From NCBI RefSeq assembly GCF_009496155.1, contig NZ_WIJP01000003.1, positions 106,408-170,407 of the forward strand: DNA of 64,000 bases, in the 5' to 3' direction. Positions 46,801 through 55,872 of the stretch are shown here, in pieces. The position numbers and the translations under genes were made by a program. The notes beneath the pieces were generated by a model that saw only the letters and a program-made list of their open reading frames with translations, was not told the origin of the DNA and ran no database searches. This stretch comes from Streptococcus mitis (GTDB lineage Bacteria > Bacillota > Bacilli > Lactobacillales > Streptococcaceae). Positions within the stretch are counted from its first letter, which is position 1. Each line of letters starts with the position of its first letter.

Positions 46801-49148
46801 GTATCAACGGCTTTAGATGCCTTAAACTCTAGTTTATCGGATGGTAGAGGGGTTGATTTAGACTATATGGTATCAATTTATCCCGAACATAGCCAAGCTG
46901 CTATTTTAGATGAGTTAGGTGACCAGATTTTAATGGATCCAGAAAGCTATTTAAGAGGGGAAAGAAAATACCTTTCTAAGAACCAGTTTTTATCAGGAGA
47001 TATTCTCAACAAGATAGAAGTAGTTCAACTATTAGTGGAGGAAAACAACCAAGAATATGATTGGAACCATGCTTTAGATTTGTTAGAATCTGTTCGCCCT
47101 CCAAGGATTCATCTGGCAGATATTGAGTTTAAAATAGGGTCACGTTGGATTCCTCAATCCGTTTATGGTAAATTTGCCTTTGAATGTTTTACCAATCGTG
47201 AATTTGAATTGTCTTCGCCAGATGTTGAACAAGTCATTGAAGTGAATCCTGTCGATGGCCAGGTTCATTTAAGGACATCATTTGCTTATCGCTATCCAAG
47301 TGCCAAAGATAGTAGTCTTGGAGTTAGTGGGTCACGTTATGATACAGGAAGAAAGATTTTTGAGAATTTACTTAATTCGAACCAACCGACGATTACCATG
47401 ACTGTTACGGAAGGAGAAAAGAAAAAGACCATCACAGATTTGGAAAAAACCTCTGTTCTAAGAGCAAAAGAGCAGCATTTACAAGAGCTCTTTCAAGAAT
47501 TTGTCTCACAGTATCCAGAAGTCCAACAAGTCATTGAAGAAAGTTACAATCGTCTTTATAATCGGACGGTTAGTCGAGAGTATGATGGTAGCCATCTAGT
47601 CATTGATGGCTTGGCACAAAACATCAGTCTTCGTCCTCACCAAGAGAATGCCATTCAAAGAATTATAGAAGAAAAAAGAGCCTTATTAGCTCATGAGGTA
47701 GGTTCAGGAAAGACCTTGACCATGCTTGGTGCTGGGTTTAAATTAAAGGAGTTGGGGATGGTTCATAAACCCTTGTATGTGGTGCCCTCTAGTTTGTCTG
47801 CTCAGTTTGGCCAAGAAATCATGAAATTTTTCCCTACTAAAAAAGTCTTTGTGACCACTAAGAAAGATTTTGTGAAGGCGAGAAGAAAACAATTTGTTTC
47901 TCGTATTATTACAGGAGATTACGATGCCATTGTCATTGGGGATTCTCAATTTGAAAAAATCCCTGTCAGTAAGGAAAGACAGATGAACTATATAGAGGAT
48001 AAACTCAATGAACTACGAGAGATTAAAACACATTCTGAAAATAAGTATACCGTTAAAGAAGCAGAGCAATCAATAAGTGGTCTAGAGAAACAATTGGAAG
48101 AACTCCAACGCTTTAATCGTGATAGTTTTATTGATTTTGAGAACTTAGGAATTGATTTTCTCTTTGTGGATGAAGCACATCACTTTAAAAATATTCGTCC
48201 AATTACTGGACTTGGAAATGTAGCAGGGATTACCAATACAACCTCTAAGAAGAACGTGGATATGGAAATGAAGGTTCGACAGATTCAGGAAGAACATGAT
48301 TTTAAGAATATTGTCTTTGCGACAGGAACACCTGTTTCCAATTCTATTAGTGAGTTGTATACTATGATGAACTATATTCAACCAGATATCTTAAAACGCT
48401 ATCAAGTTGATTATTTTGACTCTTGGGTAGGTGCTTTTGGAGAAATTCAAAACTCTATGGAATTAGCTCCTACAGGGGATAAGTACCAACCTAAGAAACG
48501 ATTTAAAAAATTTGTCAATCTACCTGAGTTGATGAAAATCTATAAAGAAACAGCCGACATTCAAACACAAGATATGTTAGATTTACCTGTTCCAGAAGCT
48601 CGTATTATCCCTATTGAGAGTGAGTTAACTAAAAACCAGAAACTCTATTTAGAAGAATTAGTTATGAGATCAGATGCGGTTAAATGTGGAACAGTTGATC
48701 CAAGCCAGGATAACATGTTAAAAATTACGGGTGAGGCACGAAAATTAGCTATTGATATGCGTTTATTGGACTCTAGTTATAGTCTAGCAGACAATCATAA
48801 ACTGCTTCAGGTAGTAGATAATGTTGAGAGAATTTATCGAGAAGGAATGGAAAATAAGGCTACTCAGATGATTTTTTCAGATATTGGAACACCTAAGAAA
48901 AAGGACAATGGCTTTGATGTTTATTCTGAGATTAAGGCTTTATTAGTTGATAGAGGAGTCCCTAGTAAGGAAATTGCCTTTGTACATGATGCCAATAGTG
49001 ATGAAAAGAAGAATAGCTTGTCTCGAAAGGTCAATGCAGGAGAGGTGCGGATTCTTCTTGCCTCAACTGAAAAAGGAGGAACAGGTTTAAATGTTCAGAG
49101 CAAGATGAAAGCAGTTCATCATCTGGATGTACCGTGGAGACCAAGTGA
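43876..49148 (+). pseudogene. Adenine methylase-SNF2 helicase gene, 5' part, split by the IME
   Basis: About 1757 native residues. Methylase motif I is LDPSMGTGNFFAAM (~509) and motif IV is TNVPFG (~574). The helicase part has Walker A in AHEVGSGKT (~1271), DEAHHFKN (~1431), ATGTPVSNSI and GGTGLNVQ (~1733). After WRPSD the native frame stops at the IME core; the frame then runs 25 codons into the IME and ends at 49224. Fusions of this kind include the DarB-type antirestriction proteins. ATG 43876 is preferred over 43861 because AAAGGAG lies before it. The 3' part is at 60150-61103. Confidence 0.92.
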
Positions 49149-49170
49149 TGTAGGACGGATTTTGCGGACA
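49147..49170 (+). other. attL: IME left end: GA core and inverted repeat
   Basis: GA core at 49147-49148, eleven bases, then TTTTGCGGACA (49160-49170). The complement of the same 11-mer lies at the other end, also eleven bases from its GA. These are the expected recombinase half-sites. Confidence 0.85.
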
Positions 49171-49204
49171 TTCAAAATAAAAAAGAATGTGGAGGTAACA
49201 GACA

Positions 49205-49579
49205 ATGGCAAAATCATTATTTGAGGAACTGGGCGGCAAATACGAAAGGCAAGGGGATTATTTGATACCGTGCTTAACTGTACCCGCCGAAGAAGAACAG
49301 GCAATAGGCATCTGGGGGCAACGGCATTTAGATTATCTAAAACAGTACCGTAAAGTTACATACACCAATCTTCTTACAAGCGGCAGGCTAAACGCCTACC
49401 TTGCCGACATCAACAGACAGGCACAGGAACGCTTTGAAAGGCTCATAGAGGGTATGAAACAGGCACAGGGCATAACGGAACAGCTAAAGGCAGAAAACGC
49501 CTTAGAATGGACAGGATGCCTCAATAACATAAGGGCTTGTGCGAGGGAGATTGTGGAAAAGGAAATTATTTTTGCATAA
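49205..49579 (+). CDS. tnpV: TnpV-like transposon protein
   Basis: A 124-residue protein resembling TnpV of Tn4451-type elements (FEELGGKYERQGDYLIPCL at the start, then RHLDYLKQYRKVTYTNLL). Function is not established; it is often found at the end of elements moved by large serine recombinases. It has GGAGG upstream and begins 57 bp inside the element. The truncated SNF2 frame reads over its first codons. Confidence 0.85.
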   Translation: MAKSLFEELGGKYERQGDYLIPCLTVPAEEEQAIGIWGQRHLDYLKQYRKVTYTNLLTSGRLNAYLADINRQAQERFERLIEGMKQAQGITEQLKAENALEWTGCLNNIRACAREIVEKEIIFA

Positions 49580-49636
49580 ACAGATGATTAGTGGCAGGGG
49601 GAAATCCTGCCGCTTTTTCTGCTTTAGTTTGTCAGC

Positions 49637-49665
49637 TTGACAAATAAAGGGTTAAGGAATATAAT
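49637..49665 (+). promoter_or_regulatory. tet(O) promoter
   Basis: TTGACA (49637-49642), 17-bp spacer, TATAAT (49660-49665): a perfect consensus. It lies 281 bp before tet(O), leaving a long leader with the heptapeptide frame and attenuator. Confidence 0.92.
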
Positions 49666-49697
49666 TAGATTCAGTATTATACAAGGAGTTAATAAAT

Positions 49698-49721
49698 ATG
49701 CGGCAAGGTATTCTTAAATAA
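49698..49721 (+). CDS. Seven-codon leader (MRQGILK) upstream of tet(O)
   Basis: Same 24 bases as in the tet(M) leader (20573-20596), behind AAGGAG. The identity continues over 65 bp (49683-49747). Probably a ribosome-sensing leader; translation not proven. Confidence 0.55.
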   Translation: MRQGILK

Positions 49722-49873
49722 ACTGTCAATTTGATAGTGGGAACAAAAAGTAGCAGTCCCGTTTCACTTTTAATATGGGGCTTAGTTTTTTGTACCCAGT
49801 TTAAGAATACTTTTATCATGTAATTTTATATGCCCGAAAACATATAAGTGTTTTGGGGCTATTGGAGTTATTT

Positions 49874-49921
49874 ACCCAGTGATAGGAGTATTTATCACTG
49901 GGTATTTTTATGCCCTTTTTT
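49874..49921 (+). terminator. tet(O) attenuator hairpin
   Basis: A perfect 11-bp stem ACCCAGTGATA/TATCACTGGGT followed by T-rich sequence ending in six T. Same design as the tet(M) attenuator but shorter. Suggests drug-inducible read-through. Confidence 0.8.
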
Positions 49922-49945
49922 GGGTGTTGATAGGAGGAAAATCAC

Positions 49946-51865
49946 ATGAAAATAATTAACTTAGGCATTCTGGCTCACGTTGACGCAGGAAAGACAACAT
50001 TAACGGAAAGTTTATTGTATACCAGTGGTGCAATTGCAGAACTAGGGAGCGTAGATGAAGGCACAACAAGGACAGATACAATGAATTTGGAGCGTCAAAG
50101 GGGAATCACTATCCAGACAGCAGTGACATCTTTTCAGTGGGAGGATGTAAAAGTCAACATTATAGATACGCCAGGCCATATGGATTTTTTGGCGGAAGTA
50201 TACCGTTCTTTATCCGTATTAGACGGAGCAGTATTATTAGTTTCTGCAAAGGATGGCATACAGGCACAGACCCGTATACTGTTTCATGCACTACAGATAA
50301 TGAAGATTCCGACAATTTTTTTCATCAATAAAATTGACCAAGAGGGGATTGATTTGCCAATGGTATATCGGGAAATGAAAGCAAAGCTTTCTTCGGAAAT
50401 TATAGTGAAGCAAAAGGTTGGGCAGCATCCCCATATAAATGTAACGGACAATGACGATATGGAACAGTGGGATGCGGTAATTATGGGAAACGATGAACTA
50501 TTAGAGAAATATATGTCAGGGAAACCGTTTAAAATGTCAGAACTGGAACAGGAAGAAAACAGGAGATTCCAAAACGGAACGTTATTTCCCGTTTATCACG
50601 GAAGCGCTAAAAACAATCTGGGGATTCGGCAGCTTATAGAAGTAATTGCCAGTAAATTTTATTCATCAACGCCTGAAGGTCAATCTGAACTATGCGGGCA
50701 GGTTTTTAAGATTGAATATTCAGAGAAAAGGCGGCGTTTTGTTTATGTGCGTATATATAGCGGAACATTGCATTTGAGGGATGTTATTAGAATATCTGAA
50801 AAAGAGAAAATAAAAATCACAGAGATGTGTGTTCCGACAAACGGTGAATTATATTCATCCGATACAGCCTGCTCTGGTGATATTGTAATTTTACCAAATG
50901 ATGTTTTGCAGCTAAACAGTATTTTGGGGAACGAAATACTGTTGCCGCAGAGAAAATTTATTGAAAATCCTCTCCCTATGCTCCAAACAACGATTGCAGT
51001 AAAGAAATCTGAACAGCGGGAAATATTGCTTGGGGCACTTACAGAAATTTCAGATGGCGACCCTCTTTTAAAATATTATGTGGATACTACAACGCATGAG
51101 ATTATACTTTCTTTTTTGGGGAATGTGCAGATGGAAGTCATTTGTGCCATCCTTGAGGAAAAATATCATGTGGAGGCAGAAATAAAAGAGCCTACTGTTA
51201 TATATATGGAAAGACCGCTTAGAAAAGCAGAATATACCATCCACATAGAAGTCCCGCCAAATCCTTTCTGGGCTTCTGTCGGGTTGTCCATAGAGCCGCT
51301 CCCTATTGGAAGCGGAGTGCAGTATGAAAGCAGAGTTTCACTTGGATATTTAAATCAATCGTTCCAAAATGCGGTTATGGAGGGGGTTCTTTATGGCTGC
51401 GAGCAGGGGCTGTATGGATGGAAAGTGACAGACTGTAAAATCTGTTTTGAATATGGATTGTATTATAGTCCTGTAAGTACCCCCGCAGACTTTCGGCTGC
51501 TTTCCCCTATCGTATTGGAGCAGGCTTTAAAAAAAGCAGGGACAGAACTATTAGAGCCATATCTCCACTTTGAAATTTATGCACCGCAGGAATATCTCTC
51601 ACGGGCGTATCATGATGCTCCAAGGTATTGTGCAGATATTGTAAGTACTCAGATAAAGAATGACGAGGTCATTCTGAAAGGAGAAATCCCTGCTAGATGT
51701 ATTCAAGAATACAGGAACGATTTAACTTATTTCACAAATGGGCAGGGAGTCTGCTTGACAGAGTTAAAAGGATACCAGCCAGCTATTGGTAAATTTATTT
51801 GCCAACCCCGCCGCCCGAATAGCCGTATAGATAAGGTTCGGCATATGTTCCACAAGTTAGCTTAA
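49946..51865 (+). CDS. tet(O): Tet(O) ribosomal protection protein
   Basis: A 639-residue translational GTPase that removes tetracycline from the ribosome. P-loop [18 protein letters not shown] and NKID are present. By eye the sequence follows Tet(O) along its whole length (e.g. [20 protein letters not shown], ending [18 protein letters not shown]), with only isolated differences such as AELGSVDEG near residue 31; a mosaic with Tet(32) or Tet(W) is not evident but needs alignment. GATAGGAGG precedes the start. Complete. Confidence 0.96.
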   Translation: MKIINLGILAHVDAGKTTLTESLLYTSGAIAELGSVDEGTTRTDTMNLERQRGITIQTAVTSFQWEDVKVNIIDTPGHMDFLAEVYRSLSVLDGAVLLVSAKDGIQAQTRILFHALQIMKIPTIFFINKIDQEGIDLPMVYREMKAKLSSEIIVKQKVGQHPHINVTDNDDMEQWDAVIMGNDELLEKYMSGKPFKMSELEQEENRRFQNGTLFPVYHGSAKNNLGIRQLIEVIASKFYSSTPEGQSELCGQVFKIEYSEKRRRFVYVRIYSGTLHLRDVIRISEKEKIKITEMCVPTNGELYSSDTACSGDIVILPNDVLQLNSILGNEILLPQRKFIENPLPMLQTTIAVKKSEQREILLGALTEISDGDPLLKYYVDTTTHEIILSFLGNVQMEVICAILEEKYHVEAEIKEPTVIYMERPLRKAEYTIHIEVPPNPFWASVGLSIEPLPIGSGVQYESRVSLGYLNQSFQNAVMEGVLYGCEQGLYGWKVTDCKICFEYGLYYSPVSTPADFRLLSPIVLEQALKKAGTELLEPYLHFEIYAPQEYLSRAYHDAPRYCADIVSTQIKNDEVILKGEIPARCIQEYRNDLTYFTNGQGVCLTELKGYQPAIGKFICQPRRPNSRIDKVRHMFHKLA

Positions 51866-51916
51866 CAGCTTGTAAAAGTCATATAAAATGAGATTTGAAA
51901 GGATTAGAGACTAATT

Positions 51917-52090
51917 ATGATGAAATGCGAATGGATATTGTGTCCTGTTTGTGGGAGCAAAACCCGTAATAAAATTAGGAAGGACACTGTTTTGGAGAAT
52001 TATCCCCTTTATTGTCCAAAATGCAGACAAGAAAGATTGATTAAAGTTGACAACTTGAAGATAACTGTCATCAAAGAGCCAGACGCTTAA
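51917..52090 (+). CDS. Small cysteine-rich KTR protein behind tet(O)
   Basis: A 57-residue protein with two CxxC pairs (WILCPVCGSKTR and LYCPKCRQE), a likely zinc ribbon. It is a close homologue of Orf6 behind tet(M) in Tn916, including the EPDA end. Two ATG codons lie side by side at the start. Co-inherited with ribosomal protection genes; role unknown. Confidence 0.8.
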   Translation: MMKCEWILCPVCGSKTRNKIRKDTVLENYPLYCPKCRQERLIKVDNLKITVIKEPDA

Positions 52091-52095
52091 GACGC

Positions 52096-52141
52096 AGAGC
52101 CGATGAAATTGTGGAACAATTCACGAATCATCGGCTCTTTT
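52096..52141 (+). terminator. Terminator of the tet(O) operon
   Basis: A perfect 11-bp stem AGAGCCGATGA/TCATCGGCTCT with a 21-base loop and T run, placed just after the KTR gene. The stem resembles the hairpin behind orf6/tet(M). Confidence 0.85.
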
Positions 52142-52577
52142 TGTTTCGTATTTGAAAGAACAAACTCACCAAATAAAAAAAACGATATTCGGGTGGGTTA
52201 TTTTGTTATACCCTAAATTACCCTCTGAATTTGTTTTTAAATTTGGAGGGATTTTTTTATGTCCTTTTTTCGGGCAGTTATCTATCTGCTCATACGAAGC
52301 AAAATTTATCAATACATAGCATATCAGAGAACGGCAGGAAACCAGTTAAAAAAATTTCTGCCAGTGCAACGGTACTTCTCACCTTGAAAGTAGAAGTACA
52401 ATCTCCATACAATAGAATTACTATTTCCTATAACCGTAAAGGTCACAGAGCCTTTGCGGTTTTTCTTTTGTCGATTTTTGTTGGAAAGTGCCGTAGGGCT
52501 GTTTCTGATATGCGGTGTCGTTCTCCGCCTCTCCATCTGGATTTTTTACATTTCAAAAATTCAGATGGGAGGTATTT
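52142..52577. other. IME region between tet(O) terminator and sigma-like genes
   Basis: About 435 bp with no accepted gene. A possible promoter TTGAAA-18 bp-TACAAT lies at 52384-52413, and a hairpin (ACCGTAAAGG/CCTTTGCGGT, then T run) at about 52433-52468 could act as terminator or attenuator before the sigma-like gene. Nothing else recognised. Confidence 0.5.
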
Positions 52578-53090
52578 ATGGTGAAATATGCACCAAGAAA
52601 GGTATATATCAGAGAAAGTGGCGGCTATGTGGAATTATCCTACACGGAGTTCTGCCGTTGCAGGGAATCCGACCAGACCTATATGGACAAGCTGTTTATC
52701 CCCATTCAAGGCTGTCTGCTTGAAGTCGTGAGGGAGCAATACACAGACTTCTACCGTGACAAGGAACGGTGGCGTTATCTGCAAAAATTAGATACAAAGA
52801 ATAGACTGCTATCTCTCGACGGATTTACGGACAGCGAGGGGAATCCTCTGGACTTTATCACTGATGAAGCGGTGGACATTGCAGAAACCGTTGTCAATGC
52901 GGTCATGGTGGACAGGCTGAAAGCCGCCCTGCCTTTGCTGTCGGATAGTGAACAGGAGCTGATACAGGCAATCTTTTTTGACGGACTTTCCGAGCGTGAA
53001 GTCGGGGCGAGGTTGGGCATAACCCAGAGCGTTGTAAACAAACGCAAAGCCAGAATCCTAATAAAACTAAGAAAGATAATAGAAAATTAA
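52578..53090 (+). CDS. Sigma-70 region-4-like regulator
   Basis: A 170-residue protein. The C-terminal third (LPLLSDSEQELIQAIFF, then SEREVGARLGITQSVVNKRKARI) is a sigma region-4 helix-turn-helix. The N-terminal part is not recognised. ATG 52578 is preferred since GGGAGG is directly upstream. Three such proteins are encoded in a row here, as in related Firmicutes elements; they probably control mobilization or excision genes. Confidence 0.75.
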   Translation: MVKYAPRKVYIRESGGYVELSYTEFCRCRESDQTYMDKLFIPIQGCLLEVVREQYTDFYRDKERWRYLQKLDTKNRLLSLDGFTDSEGNPLDFITDEAVDIAETVVNAVMVDRLKAALPLLSDSEQELIQAIFFDGLSEREVGARLGITQSVVNKRKARILIKLRKIIEN

Positions 53091-53184
53091 AATTTAAGGC
53101 GTTCAGCCCCCTTGTTTTTTCCTTTGGGAAGATGAGGGGGCTTTTCTCTGCCCTCTCAATCAATTCTGATTGGAGGAAGTAAGA

Positions 53185-53610
53185 ATGGCATACAACCACG
53201 GACGGGAGGACAGGAAATGGCGTATCTGGAAAGAAGCGGAGGAAAAGCTGCTGCGTGAGTGCGGCGTTGATGAAGCGACCATTGAGCAGATACGCATGGC
53301 GGACAGGGCAGACTTCAATTCCAACAGGCGGTTTTACCGATGGACGAATGACGTTGCGGAATATCTTGAGGACATGGCAGGCAGGGAGCGGCAGGCGGAA
53401 GTGGGTACGGTTGCGGAGTTACTGGAAGAGATTGAGAGCGAAAATCTCTATCAAGTATTAGTCACGGTGGACGGGCGTACCTTGAAAATCGTCCTGCTGA
53501 AAATGCAGGGGTATTCCACAAAGGAGATTGCCCCGCTTGTGCATTTGACGACTGGTGCCATCTATGCGAGGTTAGACCATCTGCGGAAGAAGCTGCGGAA
53601 AATTTTATAG
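53185..53610 (+). CDS. Sigma-like/HTH regulator
   Basis: A 141-residue protein with a basic start (MAYNHGREDRKWRIWKEAEE) and a C-terminal helix-turn-helix (MQGYSTKEIAPLVHLTTGAIYARLDHLRKKLR) of the sigma region-4 type. GGAGGAAG precedes ATG 53185. Second of three similar regulators in the IME. Specific target unknown. Confidence 0.7.
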   Translation: MAYNHGREDRKWRIWKEAEEKLLRECGVDEATIEQIRMADRADFNSNRRFYRWTNDVAEYLEDMAGRERQAEVGTVAELLEEIESENLYQVLVTVDGRTLKIVLLKMQGYSTKEIAPLVHLTTGAIYARLDHLRKKLRKIL

Positions 53611-53693
53611 CTTCTAAAACAGCCTGCCATCCTGCGGGCTACTGGGTGAGGGATGGAAATCCCCTCACTCATTTTTTGCAGGAGGACAACAGG

Positions 53694-54168
53694 ATGGCAT
53701 ACAGGGTTAAGGCATACACGCTTCGGGAGGAATCCACGGAAAGCGGCACAAGGTATTTTATCAGCTTTAAGGACGGGCAGGGCAAATCCCACGAGTTGGA
53801 AGTGTCGGAACAGTTCTTTATGGAGTTTCGGCAGATGGAGCGCAGGAACAGGAATCTTTTCTAATGGGACGAGCGGCACAGGGAGTTTAACGAGGTATGG
53901 GACGAAACCCTTTACAGACGGGCGTTGCGTGTGCCTAAGAGCCTTGATGAACGCATGGTTGAGGAAGAACGGAATGAAACGCTCTATAAGGCGGTTGGGA
54001 GCCTTCCAGAGATACAAAGGCGGCGTTTCCTGCTCTACTACGAGTATGAGTTCAATTTTTACCAAATCGCCGCTATGGAGCATTGCACCGCTTCGGCAAT
54101 ACAGAAATCTGTTGCGATTGCAAAGGAGAAAGTAAAGGCGGAAATTGAAGAAATATCTCCAACCGTGA
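53694..54168 (+). pseudogene. Third sigma-like gene, broken
   Basis: The start MAYRVKAYTLREESTESG and the later YEYEFNFYQIAAMEHCTASAIQKSVAIAKEKVKAE belong to one sigma-like protein. In-frame TAA at 53862-53864 separates RRNRNLF from WDERHREFNEVWDE. Further on, a likely extra base near 54150 shifts the frame; the alternative frame gives KKYLQP and a stop at 54166-54168, a normal end for the family. Two lesions make a functional protein unlikely. The exact intact sequence is inferred. Confidence 0.7.
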
Positions 54169-54279
54169 CCGACACCGCCCGAAAAAGAAATCTGTTTTTT
54201 ATTTGTGTGGGATTGGCGGCATTACATACTCTCACTTTTTTCCGTGGGAGTAAATCTATTTTTAAGGAGGTCAACGCCT

Positions 54280-54366
54280 ATGTGCAACGAAAACAAAGAC
54301 ACCGCCCGAAAGGAGGAAAGCCATGCAGAAGTTACAGACAGTCAACGCCGAAACGCTCCTTTATGA
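54280..54366 (+). CDS. 28-residue ORF ahead of the AAA ATPase
   Basis: A short polar frame (MCNENKDTARKEES at the start) with AAGGAGG seven bases upstream. It overlaps the ATPase start in another frame and may serve for translational coupling. Coding status is uncertain. Confidence 0.4.
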   Translation: MCNENKDTARKEESHAEVTDSQRRNAPL

Positions 54367-55201
54367 ACCGCTTGAGAAACCATCCTTTGTGGTGGACAGC
54401 CTTATCCCGACAGGCTTATCGCTGTTCTGCGGCTCACAGAAGATAGGCAAAAGCTGGCTCATGCTGAAGCTATGCTTATGCGTGTCGCAGGGAATCCCTT
54501 TATGGGATATGCCGACAATGGAGGGCGATGTGCTTTACCTCTGCCTTGAGGACACGTTCTGCCGCATACAGGACAGGTTATTTCGTTTGACGGACGAAGC
54601 AAGCGGGCGGCTCCACTTTGCCGTGGCAAGCTGCAAGCTGTCAGACGGTCTTATCGTGCAGCTTGAAGATTATCTGAAAGATTACCCAGACAGCAGGCTC
54701 ATTGTCATTGATACCTTGCAGAAAGTCCGTACAGCTTCAAAAGACAATGCCTATGCAAGCGACTATGGGGACATCTCCCTCATCAAAGACTTTGCCGACA
54801 GGCACTCTCTGGCGGTCATTGTCGTACACCACATCCGAAAGCAGAATGACAGCGACGTGTTCAACAAGGTGTCTGGGACGACAGGATTAACGGGGAGTGC
54901 GGACGCTACCTTTGTTCTGGAAAAGGAGAAACGTGCGTCTGACACCGCCAAGCTGTATGTGACGGGCAGGGACACGCCTTATCAGGAATACACGCTGCGT
55001 TTCCGTGATTGCCGTTGGGAGCTTGTGGAGCGGAAAACGCAGGAGCAGCTTGCGAAAGAAACGATACCAGATGTCCTTTTTCGGTTGGTGGATTTTATGA
55101 GGGATAAGGAAGAATGGATAGGCACGGCAACGGAACTGTTAGCCGCTATGGGGGAAACGGAAACCATACCCACGGTGATTACGAAATGGCTGAATGAATA
55201 A
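54323..55201 (+). CDS. RepA-like AAA ATPase/helicase, C-terminus cut by a stop codon
   Basis: A 292-residue RecA-fold ATPase. Walker A is CGSQKIGKSWLML (~residue 45) and Walker B is LIVIDTLQKVRT (~135), then VIVVHHIRKQ, as in the RepA/DnaB-like helicases of mobile elements. AAAGGAGG precedes the ATG. In-frame TAA at 55199-55201 follows WLNE, yet the same frame continues as RTTFLSENRICYQYSRRKDGRR to a stop at 55348, which looks like the native C-terminal domain. The ATPase core is complete, so some function may remain. Confidence 0.75.
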   Translation: MQKLQTVNAETLLYEPLEKPSFVVDSLIPTGLSLFCGSQKIGKSWLMLKLCLCVSQGIPLWDMPTMEGDVLYLCLEDTFCRIQDRLFRLTDEASGRLHFAVASCKLSDGLIVQLEDYLKDYPDSRLIVIDTLQKVRTASKDNAYASDYGDISLIKDFADRHSLAVIVVHHIRKQNDSDVFNKVSGTTGLTGSADATFVLEKEKRASDTAKLYVTGRDTPYQEYTLRFRDCRWELVERKTQEQLAKETIPDVLFRLVDFMRDKEEWIGTATELLAAMGETETIPTVITKWLNE

Positions 55202-55287
55202 CGCACCACATTTTTAAGCGAGAACCGTATCTGCTACCAGTACAGCCGCAGGAAAGACGGCAGGCGGATTGCCCTTGCAAGGAGGGC

Positions 55288-55834
55288 GGGTGACAGCGGT
55301 GATGGTGGTGACAGCGATATTAGAATACCCCCCTGTTACTGTCATTGACGCTTAAAGCCATGTAAAGCTGGCGGCTCTGCCCTGCGGGTGACAGCAGTGA
55401 CGGTGGTGACAGTGATTTTAGGATACCCTGCCGCTGTCATCCCTACGGGAGAACACCCCGTAAACGCAAAATGCAGGCGTGAGATTTACTCGCCCTTTTC
55501 GGTCGTGTAAAACCACCCCTGCGGTCAGAAAAATCATTCCGATTTTTCCGACTGCGTTTACAGGGTGTAACACACTACACTTTGCCCTGCAAAGTCGTGT
55601 GCCAGACGTTCCCTCTGGACTCCCTTAAGGCAGGGCTGTGCCCTGCTATCCTACGCCTTACGGCTTCGGATAAAAGAATGGCGGCATGACGGTGACGGCT
55701 CTTGCGAGGGGGGTATCCCAAAAACACCGTCATCATCGACATGACCGTCATGCAGGGGGTGAGGGTGACAGTTGCGGCAGTCGGCAGGGGGTATCCCAAA
55801 ACTGCTGTCACCACCGTCACCGCTGTCACCCCAA
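55288..55834. repeat. Four-copy repeat, two direct and two inverted, around oriT
   Basis: Units of about 45-55 bp centred on GGTGACAGC-N-GTGA-GGTGGTGACAG followed by AGRATACCC. Two copies lie left of oriT (about 55288 and 55387). Two in inverted orientation lie right of it (from about 55711 weak, and 55782-55834 strong, with GGGGGTATCCCAAAA). The layout gives long potential base pairing across the oriT region. Left copies overlap the former C-terminal coding sequence of the ATPase. Confidence 0.75.
55560..55600 (-). other. oriT: MobV-type origin of transfer (oriT)
   Basis: On the reverse strand a seven-pair hairpin ACTTTGC-AGG-GCAAAGT (55595-55579) is followed by G, then TAGTGTG/TTA (55577-55568). 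This matches the pMV158-type oriT known for MobM: hairpin ACTTT...AAAGT and nick in TAGTGTG/TTA. The predicted nick is between 55571 and 55570. It lies 270 bp before the relaxase gene, as expected for MobV systems. Confidence 0.85.
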
Positions 55835-55872
55835 AGGACGGTCACCCGCCGAAAGAAAGGAGGAATCCGCCT

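Noticed and set aside
49147..49224. The 25 extra codons at the end of the split SNF2 frame
   Set aside because: They are IME left-end DNA including the inverted repeat, not native helicase sequence.
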